A DNA stretch of 34,919 nucleotides, from positions 1 to 34,919 of the forward strand of contig CAISPT010000151.1 of NCBI GenBank assembly GCA_903887455.1, read 5' to 3'. Positions 7,207 through 15,800 of this stretch are shown here, piece after piece. How positions within the stretch are numbered: position 1 is the first letter of the stretch; every line of letters starts with the position of its first letter. Source of the DNA: an uncultured Opitutaceae bacterium (lineage in GTDB: Bacteria > Verrucomicrobiota > Verrucomicrobiia > Opitutales > Opitutaceae). The position numbers and the translations under genes are program-made. The notes beneath the pieces are model-generated. The model made no database searches and had not been told where the DNA came from. It saw only the letters and a list, made by a program, of their open reading frames with translations.

Positions 7207-9897
7207 ATGTTCACGCGAATCCAACTATCGCTCCTTTTAGCGCTGACTTTCCTCCCCGGCCTATTCGCCGCTGATTTCGCCATGAGGGTGACGGACAAGA
7301 ACTACCTCGATACCCAAGGATTCAGCGTATTCCTCTACGACAGCAGGTACCATCCGGTCTTCGTGGACCAAAAGAACACGGCCATGGAGATGATCCTCCA
7401 TGGCCAACGGATTGCCACCAATGGCGATGTGCGCCTGATGCCAACCCCCGAGCAATGGGATCTGGTGGCCACCCTGAAGGGTCGCCACGCTGACAAGGAT
7501 AACAACAGGCTCACCGCGAACCTTGACTTCCCAACCTTCGATCTCAGCTACACCCTGGAGGTGGCCGCCGAACCCGGTGGCGTGAAGGTCAGCATCAACC
7601 TCGACAAGCCGCTGCCTCCCAAATTGGCCGGGCGGGCGGGCTTCAACCTGGAGTTTCTACCCTCGATCTACATGGGCAAGGCCTACCTCGTGGACGGGAC
7701 CCGGGCGGGCCTCTTTCCGAGAACGCCCGAGGACCCGATGGTCAAGGTGCTCCCCTTGCCCGACGAGCCGAAGAAAGCGTATTATCTCGAGGACTGGGAC
7801 AAGGCCAAAGGCTACACCGAGCCCCTGCCGTTTGCCGTCGGCAAGACGATCAGCCTCGGTGTCGACGACCCGCTGGCCAGGATCAGCGTCATTTCGGATA
7901 CGGCGGACCTAATGCTGTTCGACGGGAGGAGCCGCGCTCAGAACGGCTGGTTCGTTTTGCGCTCCCTGATACCCACCGGAAGGACCACGGGCGCCGTTGT
8001 CTGGCACATCAGGCCGGACGTGATACCGAACTGGACCCGGCCGCCGATGATCGCGCACAGCCAAGTCGGCTATGCTCCGGGCTTCTCCAAGGTGGCGGTA
8101 CTCGAGCTCGACCCAAAGTACAACGGGCCGAAGACCGCCAAGGTGCTCCGCCTCATGGAGGATGGCTCCTATAAGCCTGTGTTCGAAGGTCCGATCACGC
8201 CGTCAACTCCCTGGCTCCGGTACGTCTACTCGAAATTCGATTTCACCCCGGTCAATGACCCGGGCCTCTACGTCATCGACTACGCCGGCCAGCGCACGGC
8301 GACCTTTCCCATATCCAAGGACGTTTACGCCCACATCTGGCAGGCCAGCCTCGACCATCACCTCGCCGCGCAGATGGATCACGTTTCGGTCCGCGAGGCC
8401 TACCGCGTGTGGCACGGCCTCTCCCACATGGACGACGGCCGCCTCGCGCCGGTGGTGGGCGAACAATTCGACAACTGGAACCAGGCGACGGCAACCGACG
8501 GGAAGTACAAGGGCGGCGACCATATTCCCGGGATGAACGTGGGCGGCTGGTACGACGCCGGCGACTTCGACCTCGAGGAACCCGCTCAGCTCAGTGTCAT
8601 CCAGAGCCTGGCCCTGGCCTATCGGGAATTCGATCTCACCTACGACGAACTGACGGTCGACGAAGTCGCGCACGAGGTCGAGATGCACCGGCCCGACGGT
8701 GTGCCGGATACGGTGCAGCAGGTGAAACACGGCGCCCTGTATATCCTGGCGCAATTCCACAATATCGGGCACGCGATCCGGGGCACCCACGAGCCGGACC
8801 TACGCCAGTACACGCACCTGGGTGACGGAGCGTCGAAGACCGACGGACGCATCTACGACCCGTCGCTCGGGCCCAACGAGGTGAAAGGCGACTTCTCGGG
8901 CAAGCCGGACGACCGCTGGATCTTTACCTCCAACAACCCGTTCTTCCAGTGGAGTGCCATCGCGGCGCTGGCCGCGGCAGCCGACACGTTGAAAGGCTGG
9001 GACGATCCCTTGGCAAAGGACTGCCTTGAAACGGCGATCCAAGCGTGGAACGACGAAAAGACCCACCCCACAAAAGCCCCGACACGAAAGGGGCCCTTTG
9101 ACATGGAGGACCCGGAAGCCGGCTCAGGGGGAGGCGTCCTCGCCGCTTCGCAGGGTTCGCTGGGCAGACCGAATAGCCGGGGCGCAACGGCTGCAACCGC
9201 TGCTGCGGTGCCCCCCGCTCATCCCGCCGGTGTCGGCAGGGGATTCTTCGGCGTCGGAATCGATTGGCCTGCGGCCCTGGAGCTCACGATCGCGACAAAG
9301 GGCGCGGAGCCCTACAGGTCCCGCCTTAAGGAGTTGTTCCCCCAGGTGATCACGCCTGAGCAAATGGAGTTCCGGGGTTGGACCGCTGTCCGGGCGTTGC
9401 CGTACCTCGACGCGGGAGCAAAGGAGCAACTGCACGAAGCGGTGAAGACCTACATGGCAGCCCTGGACGCGAAGATGGGGGCGACACCGTTCGGCGTTCC
9501 CCCGAGCCTAAGGACCTGGGGCGGATCAGGCGCCGTCGTGGAGATGGCGATCCGAATGTACTTCCTGCACAAGACCTTCCCCGACCTGGTGGGCCCCGAG
9601 TACACCCTGCGCGCCGTGAACTACATCCTCGGCACGCACCCGGTATCCAGCACGTCGTATGTCGCCGGAGTGGGAACGGTCTCAAAGACGAAGACCTACA
9701 GCAACAACCGGGGTGACAACGCCTATATCCCCGGTGCTGTGATTCCCGGATATATCATCATAAAGCCTGATTTCCCCGAGTGCATCGACGATTTCGGATT
9801 TCTCTGGTTTGAGGACGAAGCCGTCGTGGCTGGGTCGGCAAGCTGGGTCGTTGCGGGCAACGCGGCCGACGCGCTAGTAAAAGAGGCAACCCCGTAA
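7207..9897 (+). CDS. secreted glycoside hydrolase family 9 endoglucanase
   Basis: The protein has 896 residues from ATG 7207, which begins directly with a signal peptide (MFTRIQLSLLLALTFLPGLFA). The first 270 residues are beta-rich and not recognised. Residues about 280-370 match the Ig-like domain that precedes many GH9 catalytic domains (MIAHSQVGYAPGFSKVAVLE). The GH9 (alpha/alpha)6 barrel follows, with the DAGD motif at 450-453 (catalytic base aspartates) and a C-terminal acidic cluster E869-D-E871 in GFLWFEDEAVV holding the likely proton donor. The family hydrolyses beta-1,4-glucans by inversion. Odd point: residues about 624-692 are a Gly/Ala/Pro/Ser-rich stretch inside the catalytic domain. 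It converges with the GH43-like gene, with 134 bp between that hold nothing evident. Confidence 0.9.
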   Translation: MFTRIQLSLLLALTFLPGLFAADFAMRVTDKNYLDTQGFSVFLYDSRYHPVFVDQKNTAMEMILHGQRIATNGDVRLMPTPEQWDLVATLKGRHADKDNNRLTANLDFPTFDLSYTLEVAAEPGGVKVSINLDKPLPPKLAGRAGFNLEFLPSIYMGKAYLVDGTRAGLFPRTPEDPMVKVLPLPDEPKKAYYLEDWDKAKGYTEPLPFAVGKTISLGVDDPLARISVISDTADLMLFDGRSRAQNGWFVLRSLIPTGRTTGAVVWHIRPDVIPNWTRPPMIAHSQVGYAPGFSKVAVLELDPKYNGPKTAKVLRLMEDGSYKPVFEGPITPSTPWLRYVYSKFDFTPVNDPGLYVIDYAGQRTATFPISKDVYAHIWQASLDHHLAAQMDHVSVREAYRVWHGLSHMDDGRLAPVVGEQFDNWNQATATDGKYKGGDHIPGMNVGGWYDAGDFDLEEPAQLSVIQSLALAYREFDLTYDELTVDEVAHEVEMHRPDGVPDTVQQVKHGALYILAQFHNIGHAIRGTHEPDLRQYTHLGDGASKTDGRIYDPSLGPNEVKGDFSGKPDDRWIFTSNNPFFQWSAIAALAAAADTLKGWDDPLAKDCLETAIQAWNDEKTHPTKAPTRKGPFDMEDPEAGSGGGVLAASQGSLGRPNSRGATAATAAAVPPAHPAGVGRGFFGVGIDWPAALELTIATKGAEPYRSRLKELFPQVITPEQMEFRGWTAVRALPYLDAGAKEQLHEAVKTYMAALDAKMGATPFGVPPSLRTWGGSGAVVEMAIRMYFLHKTFPDLVGPEYTLRAVNYILGTHPVSSTSYVAGVGTVSKTKTYSNNRGDNAYIPGAVIPGYIIIKPDFPECIDDFGFLWFEDEAVVAGSASWVVAGNAADALVKEATP

Positions 9898-10031
9898 CAC
9901 GGTCGATAGGGTCCTCCATAAGCCGTTAGCCACCGGCGGGACCGCTTAGGCCATAGTGCCCAGCCTGGCCGAAAGGTGTGGCGCAGGTTTTTGGCTACAA
10001 GCCCTCTCTCGGTGGCCATCCGCGGAGCCCC

Positions 10032-11246
10032 TCACTCTTTCAAATCAACATGCCAGTGGGCGACGACGGCTTGCAGTTCCTCCAAGGTGATTGGGGTCAC
10101 GGCGCCGTGCTTGGGGCGCACGAAGTTGGTTCCCTTCATCACGCCCTCGTTGAAACGGCCGAGATGGCGCCAGGTCACGAAATCTTCGGTCTCGCTAAAG
10201 CCCATGTTGTTCGGCCGGGCGCCGTAGACGTCGTACATGAGCACGTAACGGGAGGTGCCGAGCCGCTTGAAGATATTGGGCGCCTCGGTTGGAACCGTCT
10301 CCGGATCGATGCGCTCCGGCGTGCCCGTGTAACCGCTGGCGAAGGCCGCTGACCACGAGTGATGGATCTGAGCGTTGCTCACATAGAACATATGCCACCT
10401 TCCATCCACCAGCGTAAGATCGCCGTCGATGCCCCCGATGCCCGGGATCATCTTCGGCGGGGTCTCAAGCCGGGTAAAGGCCTCATTGGCATAGGACCAG
10501 TAGAGGTTGGCGTTCTTGTTGCCGTAGCGGATCGTGAAATAGACGACCATCCTGCCAGAGACCGGATCGTAGGTCGTCTCGGGTGCCCAGGCGCAGTCGA
10601 TGTCGCCGAGTTCCGGGAAGGCGGCATCCACGCGGAAGTCCGAGTGGGTCCAATGGACCAGGTCCCAGGATTTCATGAGCACCAGGGCCCGATTGTTGCC
10701 CCAGCCGTACTTTTCCTCGGGTCGCTGCCAGCGGGTGCTCCGAAATCCGGCGCGGTCGCCGAAGATATGGAGGTCCGTCATCACGAGGTAGAAGGCGCCG
10801 TCGGGTCCTCGCGCGATGTGCGGATCACGCACCCCCTTCTGCTCGGCAAGCTTTGCCCCGTCGAACACCGGATCGCCCCCGTTCACGTCGGTGAACGTAT
10901 ACCCGTCACGGCTGATGGCAAAATAGGCACAGTGCGTCTCATCCTTGAAATAGACCATCAGGTAGCCGCCATAGTCCTTCTCCTCAAGATGCCGGGCAAT
11001 CGCGGGTAGTTCGAGGGCGGAAACAAGCTCAATCCCGGTAGGCCGTCGCACCGCCGGGATAGGCCGTTGAGGGGCTCCCGATGGAGCGGCCGTTGAGGCA
11101 GGAATTTGCGCACCGGCCTGCCCAAACGCGCACAGAGCAATGAGGACGGCGACAACTCCTTTCACAAACCGGGACGCGGCAAAAGGGCGGAAGGAGGCCG
11201 AACCGGCATTGGGACCGAACAGACCCTGAACCGTATTCCGCTTCAT
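10032..11246 (-). CDS. secreted glycoside hydrolase, family 43-like
   Basis: The protein has 404 residues and looks like a five-bladed beta-propeller of the GH43 type (arabinanase/xylosidase group). Candidate catalytic residues in order are Asp141 in VRDPHIARGPDG, Glu223 in AWAPETTYD and Glu321 in TEAPNIFKR; the last best fits the general acid. Repeated SWDLVHWTHSDF and TEDFVTWRHLGRF segments are typical blade motifs. A signal peptide (VVAVLIALCAFGQAGA) follows a basic N-terminus. ATG 11246 is preceded by AGGGAGAGG seven bases upstream, a strong ribosome-binding site, and overlaps the TGA of the upstream esterase remnant (ATGA), so the two were translationally coupled. Substrate is likely a plant-type hemicellulose; the exact linkage cannot be read from sequence. 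Confidence 0.85.
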   Translation of the reverse strand: MKRNTVQGLFGPNAGSASFRPFAASRFVKGVVAVLIALCAFGQAGAQIPASTAAPSGAPQRPIPAVRRPTGIELVSALELPAIARHLEEKDYGGYLMVYFKDETHCAYFAISRDGYTFTDVNGGDPVFDGAKLAEQKGVRDPHIARGPDGAFYLVMTDLHIFGDRAGFRSTRWQRPEEKYGWGNNRALVLMKSWDLVHWTHSDFRVDAAFPELGDIDCAWAPETTYDPVSGRMVVYFTIRYGNKNANLYWSYANEAFTRLETPPKMIPGIGGIDGDLTLVDGRWHMFYVSNAQIHHSWSAAFASGYTGTPERIDPETVPTEAPNIFKRLGTSRYVLMYDVYGARPNNMGFSETEDFVTWRHLGRFNEGVMKGTNFVRPKHGAVTPITLEELQAVVAHWHVDLKE

Positions 11247-11509
11247 TTTGCCGCCTCTCCCTTCAGAAATTTGTTCACGTCGAGCCAATGGATGAAGACC
11301 GGAATCCAGCCATTGCTTGCCCGGTCCGGATAACCGAGGCCGAAGCCGTGGCCTCCGTTCTGGTAAAGATGAAATTCGACCGGACGACCGATGTCGAACC
11401 AGGACTTGACGACTCCGAACTGGCCTTGAAACAGGAAGTCATCCGTGGCGATGACGTTAAACATCGGCGAGGCGTCCTTCGGCCCGTCCACGGGACCCGT
11501 GCCGCCATA
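11243..11509 (-). pseudogene. 3' remnant of an alpha/beta-hydrolase (esterase) gene
   Basis: Only the last roughly 88 codons remain. The segments ASPMFNVIATDDFLF, VEFHLYQNGGHGFGL and WIPVFIHWLDVNKFL are the C-terminal third of a secreted alpha/beta-hydrolase of the dienelactone-hydrolase/acetyl-xylan-esterase type, with the catalytic Asp (ATDD) and His (GGHGF) but no nucleophile Ser motif. The frame can be read back in phase to YGGTGPVDG and then meets the TAA that ends the SmpA-like gene at 11510. The first two thirds of the hydrolase are absent from this window. A GTG at 11491 could still start an 82-residue product, but it could not be a working esterase. The remnant keeps its ATGA overlap with the GH43-like gene, so the two once formed an operon. 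Confidence 0.7.
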
Positions 11510-12193
11510 TTAGGGAACGGTGCCCTTGTAGCCCAGGTCAGCCAGCTGCTTCTCAGTTTGGCCGATGATCCGGTACAGCCGGTTGATCTCCAGCATCTCC
11601 TGCTCGGTCAGCTTCTTTTTCGGGAGCTTGTGATCGGCATAGAAGTACTTGGTCATCGAATTGAACTCCAGCTGCTTTCCGTCCCACATCACATCGGGCG
11701 GACCGTCCCTCCACAGGATATAGCCATGCGAGTCGTACGGTGTCTCCCGGGTCCTGCGCACGTCGACCGTATTGAAGTTCGGCCGGGTTGCACCGTCGTG
11801 GAAATAGAATTCCCAGAATTGTAGATTCGGGTCCTTGGGTACCGGCCTCACCTCCTGGTTAACGATCCTCTTTACCTTGGCTACCGCATCGTCCAATTGG
11901 GCGAGTAATCCCGAGATCTGCGGATCGCCGGACGTGGGTCTGGAGGTGTCCGGGCTTGCGACCTGGGGTGCCTTAACCGGCGAACCCACCACCTTGATTG
12001 AGACGACGACATCGTCCTTCAGCTTAATGACCGAATCGGGATACGTGAGCATCCGCATCGCACCCGCCTCCATTTGGCTCTTTGGATTACCCTTTTCAGT
12101 TAGCACCTGTTGATACGTGTCGCCAACGTTGGTGGCATACGCGCTCGCTGCCGACATGAGTATCAACACGAAAAGGTTTCGGAGGGAGCGCAT
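11510..12193 (-). CDS. secreted SmpA/OmlA-like hypothetical protein
   Basis: The protein has 227 residues from ATG 12193. A signal peptide (LRNLFVLILMSAASAYA) precedes a short domain, residues 22-70, whose VGDTYQQVLTEKGNPKSQ and LTYPDSVIKLKDDVVVSIKV resemble the small two-helix/beta-sheet SmpA/OmlA fold of periplasmic proteins. No lipobox cysteine is seen. The rest (residues about 85-227) is unrecognised, with a Trp/Asp-rich patch (GYILWRDGPPDVMWDG) and a charged C-terminal helix. Function unknown. Its stop codon abuts the esterase remnant in the same frame, which suggests that this gene arrived by the rearrangement that destroyed the esterase. Its codons are less GC-rich than those of the neighbours. 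Confidence 0.6.
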   Translation of the reverse strand: MRSLRNLFVLILMSAASAYATNVGDTYQQVLTEKGNPKSQMEAGAMRMLTYPDSVIKLKDDVVVSIKVVGSPVKAPQVASPDTSRPTSGDPQISGLLAQLDDAVAKVKRIVNQEVRPVPKDPNLQFWEFYFHDGATRPNFNTVDVRRTRETPYDSHGYILWRDGPPDVMWDGKQLEFNSMTKYFYADHKLPKKKLTEQEMLEINRLYRIIGQTEKQLADLGYKGTVP

Positions 12194-12530
12194 CAGCGTG
12201 AGAAATCAGATGTCATTTGGATGGTTCGGTAGCCGAAGTCGATCCCAGCATCTTGCCCCATAGCCCACCAGCATTACTGCCGCCTTCCGACAATTCAGAT
12301 GCATGAATTCACACATAGGCTCAAGTTTCCAGCAAACACCGTAGCATGATTTCGCCTCCCAGAACAGAACGGGCAGTACGCTAATTTGCGTATCAGCGAT
12401 CTACGAGAGATTTTACGGCTCCAACTTCGAATCAAAAAACAAACTTCCCGCTTTACCGCCTCCGGTTGGCAGCCCAGCTGAAGTCGGACTGCTATCCCAA
12501 CAGCTGTTATTCATTGTTACCTTACAATAA
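12194..12530. other. 337-bp non-coding region between the SmpA-like gene and tRNA-Leu
   Basis: No open frame here looks like a gene. The stretch is visibly more AT-rich than the surroundings, for instance at 12430-12450. A short perfect inverted repeat, TACGC-TAATTT-GCGTA, lies at 12377-12392. On the minus strand, downstream of the tRNA 3' end, a T-rich run at about 12433-12443 could end the tRNA transcript, but I see only a weak 4-bp stem before it. No duplicated tRNA 3' end was found by eye. Confidence 0.5.
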
Positions 12531-12616
12531 TGGTGCCCGAGGCGAGACTCGAACTCGCATGCTGTTAAGGCACAGGCTTCTGAGACCTGCGTGTCTACCA
12601 ATTCCACCACCCGGGC
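12531..12616 (-). tRNA. tRNA-Leu (anticodon CAG)
   Basis: The minus strand reads as an 86-nt class II tRNA with the CCA encoded. The acceptor stem pairs GCCCGGG with CTCGGGC. The D arm holds the AATTGGTAGA core. The anticodon stem CAGGT/GCCTG encloses the loop CTCAGAA, giving anticodon CAG for CUG codons. A long variable arm follows, as expected for leucine, and the T arm is GCGAG-TTCGAGT-CTCGC. Confidence 0.97.
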
Positions 12617-12641
12617 GCTGAACATAATCCCCTTCCCTTGA

Positions 12642-12665
12642 GCGTTTTCCGGATACCGGAAACGC
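12642..12665. repeat. inverted repeat upstream of tRNA-Leu
   Basis: GCGTTTTCCGG and CCGGAAACGC flank the three bases ATA, forming a ten-pair hairpin with one bulged T. It sits 25 bp upstream of the tRNA 5' end and about 200 bp upstream of the coiled-coil gene, in a divergent promoter region. It could be an operator or a transcript hairpin; no T-run follows on either strand, so a terminator is not favoured. Confidence 0.5.
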
Positions 12666-12868
12666 CAGGAAAGGAGAAAGAACCTCTTCTTCTAATTCCG
12701 CCCATCCAGCGGCGGGGGGTCATTACTACCCGCTAGCCAAAATCAACGGCAAGCAGAAATGGCGCGCCCCGGCCCCGGGCGCGGTTTTGAAACCCACTGG
12801 AATCGCTCGCCCTAAAAAGACGGCGTAATGTGGATTGTTTCCTTAGTCATTGCTGCTAAACGTACGCA

Positions 12869-15800
12869 ATGCCCTCGTCCGGACGCTCCACCCTGGCCCT
12901 TTTTGCGCTCAGCCTGGCGACCGCTGTCTTTGCCGCCGACCCCCTGCCCCCGGACCTCGCCGCACTCAAGGTCAAGGCCGAGAACGGGAACGCGATCGCA
13001 CAGTACAACCTGGGCCTCGCCTACGCGACGGGGAGCGGAGTGCCGCTGGACCAGGCCGAGGCGTACGTCTGGCTGACCCTGGCGAGCGAGCAGGGAAGCA
13101 CCGGCAAGGACATCGGTGTCCTGGTCTCCGGGATGAGCCCCGAGGTGCTCGCGGAGGGAAAAAGGCGCCTCGAGATGGAGCGCTCCCAGATCGCCGTCCC
13201 AGCGCCCGTCGCCAGCTCGATCACCTTTAACAATACGAGGCGGGAGATCGCCCCCTCGCCGAAGGAGGCTCCGGCCCCCGTGGCGCCAAAGCCTGCGCCG
13301 GAAGCCCAAGCCCCCGCTCCCACTGCCGACCCCGAGGTCGCGCAGCAGAAGGCGAAGATCAAGGAACTCCAGGACAAGGTCGCCCAGGATGCCTCGGTCA
13401 CCCAGCAGCTGACCCGCGAGCTCGACGAGCGGGGCCAGGCCCTCATGCAGGCGCTGGCGCAAATCAACGCCGTCAAAAACCTCCAGACGAGCCAGGATGA
13501 CGCCGCGGAGAAGGAACTCAACTCGACCCGCGCCGCGCTCGAGGCCTCGAAGCTCGCGCTCCAGGACGCCAAGGCGGACGCCGCTGCAAAGCTCGACGCC
13601 CTCCAGAAGAATGCCGACGCAAGCGCGGCCGAGGCGGAGCGCCTGAAGGCCACGGTCGCCCAGGACGAGGCAGCGCTCAAGGCCGCCGGCAGCTCGTCCG
13701 CCAGCACCCAGGCGTCGGTCGCCGACCTTTCGAAGGCCCGCGACGACCTTGCCGCCGCTCTAAAGAAGGCGGAGGCCGACAAGGCAGACCTCGCGACCCG
13801 CGCGGCGGGACTCGAGCAGGATCTCGCAAAGCGAACCGCGGAATCCGACAGGAATTTTAACCAGCTCGCCCAGGACGAGGCGGCGCTCAAGGCCGCGCAG
13901 GCGGCCGCAGCCAGGACCGACGCCCTCGCCGCGGAACTCTCCCAGGCAAAGAACGACCTCGCGGCTGCAACAGCGCAGCTCGCCGAGGCCACAAAGTCAG
14001 CGCAAGCCGCCTCCTCCGCCGCGGCGTCAGCCGCACCGAAGGACCGGCTGGACAGCCTCACTGCCGAGCTCGCGACGACCCGTCAGGCGCTGGCCGAGGC
14101 AAAAGCAGCCGCGATCAAGGAAAAGGAGGCCGAGGTGACCTGGTCCGCCTCACTCGAGAAGGAGCTCGCGGCCCAGACGGCCATGTCCAACGAGCTCAAG
14201 GACAAGCTCGCGGCGGCCAACGAGGCCCTGAAGGCAGCCGGCGACACTGGGGCCGGAGCCCGCAAGATCTCAGCGGACCTGGCAAGCGCCAAGGCTGACC
14301 TTGCCGCGGCGAGGGACCAATTGGTGCAGGCCCAGGCAGCCGAGGATCAATTGACGGCAAAGGTCCAGGCCCAGCAGGCGGCGCTCAAGGAGGCCTCCGG
14401 GCTCGGCCCAAAGGTCGACAAGCTGACGGCGGATCTCGCGGCTAGCCGGAAGGCCGTGGACAGCGCGTCCGAGGCCGTGGCGGCGTCCGAGCAGAAGGCG
14501 GCCCAGGCCTCCGAGAAGCTCGCCGCGGCGGAGCGCGACCTTGAAACGGCGAAGGCCCAGGTTGCCGGCGTACAGAAGGAGCGGGACAGTCTCGCGGCCA
14601 AACTTTCCGTCGACGACGCGGCGCTCAAGTCCGCGGGCGAGACGGGTTCCAAAGCCCAGGCGCTCGCGAACGAGCTTTCCCTGGCAAAGCGGGAGCTCGA
14701 GGCAGCAAAGGTTACCTCCCTTGCTGCTGTGAACGACGCCGCGGCCAAGTCCTCGGCTCTTTCCAAGGCGGAAAGCGACCTCAAGGCCTCGGAAGACAAA
14801 CTGGCCTCGCTCGCCAAGGACCGTGACGCCCTCGCCGCACGACTCGCGGCTGACGAGACCGCGCTCACGGCAGCGACGGGCGACGCTTCAGCGAAGGTCA
14901 AGATGCTCTCCGACCAGCTCGCCGCCGCGCAGAAGGATCTCGAAGCCGAGAAGGCGGCCTCGGAGGCGATCTCGAAGGTCAGTAACGCGAAGGGCCTCGC
15001 TCTGAAGCACATGGCCGGCGACCTAGAATCCGCCCAGGAGTCGCTTGCCGCGGTCCAGAAGGACCGGGACGCGCTCCTGGCAAAGCTCACGTCCGACGAG
15101 GCCGCGCTCAAGGTTGCGGGGGATTCCGGTCCGAAGGTCCAGGAACTCTCGGCGAGCCTGGCCGCGGCGAAGAAGGACCTCGAGGCCCAGAAGGCCTTGA
15201 CCGCTTCGGCGGCGCAGGATGCCTCCGCCAAGGCCGCCGCGTTCACCCAGGCCTCCTCCGAGCTCAAGGCCGCACAGGCCGACCTTGCCGCGGCACAGAA
15301 GGACCACGACTCGCTCATTGCCCGGATCAACGACCGCGAGGCCGCGCTCAAGGCCGCGGGCTCCACCGGCGACAAAGCCGCGGCGCTCGCCGCCAACCTC
15401 GAGGCCGCGCGCGCGGATATCGACTCCCTGCGCACCCAGGCGGCCGCCGCCTCGAAGGACGCCGACGCGAAGGCAGCGGCGCTCGCCAAGGCGACAACTG
15501 ACCTGAAGGACGCCCAGGAAAGGCTCGCATCGACCGTGAAAGAAAAGGACGCCCTCCTGGCCGACCAGGAGTCGGCGCTAAAGACCGCGGGCGCCGCCGG
15601 GGAGCGGGCGGAGGCCCTGGCCCGACAGCTTGAGGCCACACAGAGGGACCTCGCCGCGGCCAAGGCCGCGGAGGAGTCCGCGAGCCGCGACGCGGCCGCG
15701 AAGGCGTCCGCGCTCACGGAGGCCCACAAGGCGGCCGACGCCTCAGGCGCGCAGGTGCTTTCCCTCGAGAAGGACCTGGCTGACCGCACGGCGGAGACCG

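Noticed and set aside
12413-12625. A 70-residue minus-strand frame over the tRNA
   Set aside because: The frame is simply the tRNA-Leu gene read as codons (RVVELVDTQVSEACAL is a well-known false translation of tRNA-Leu).
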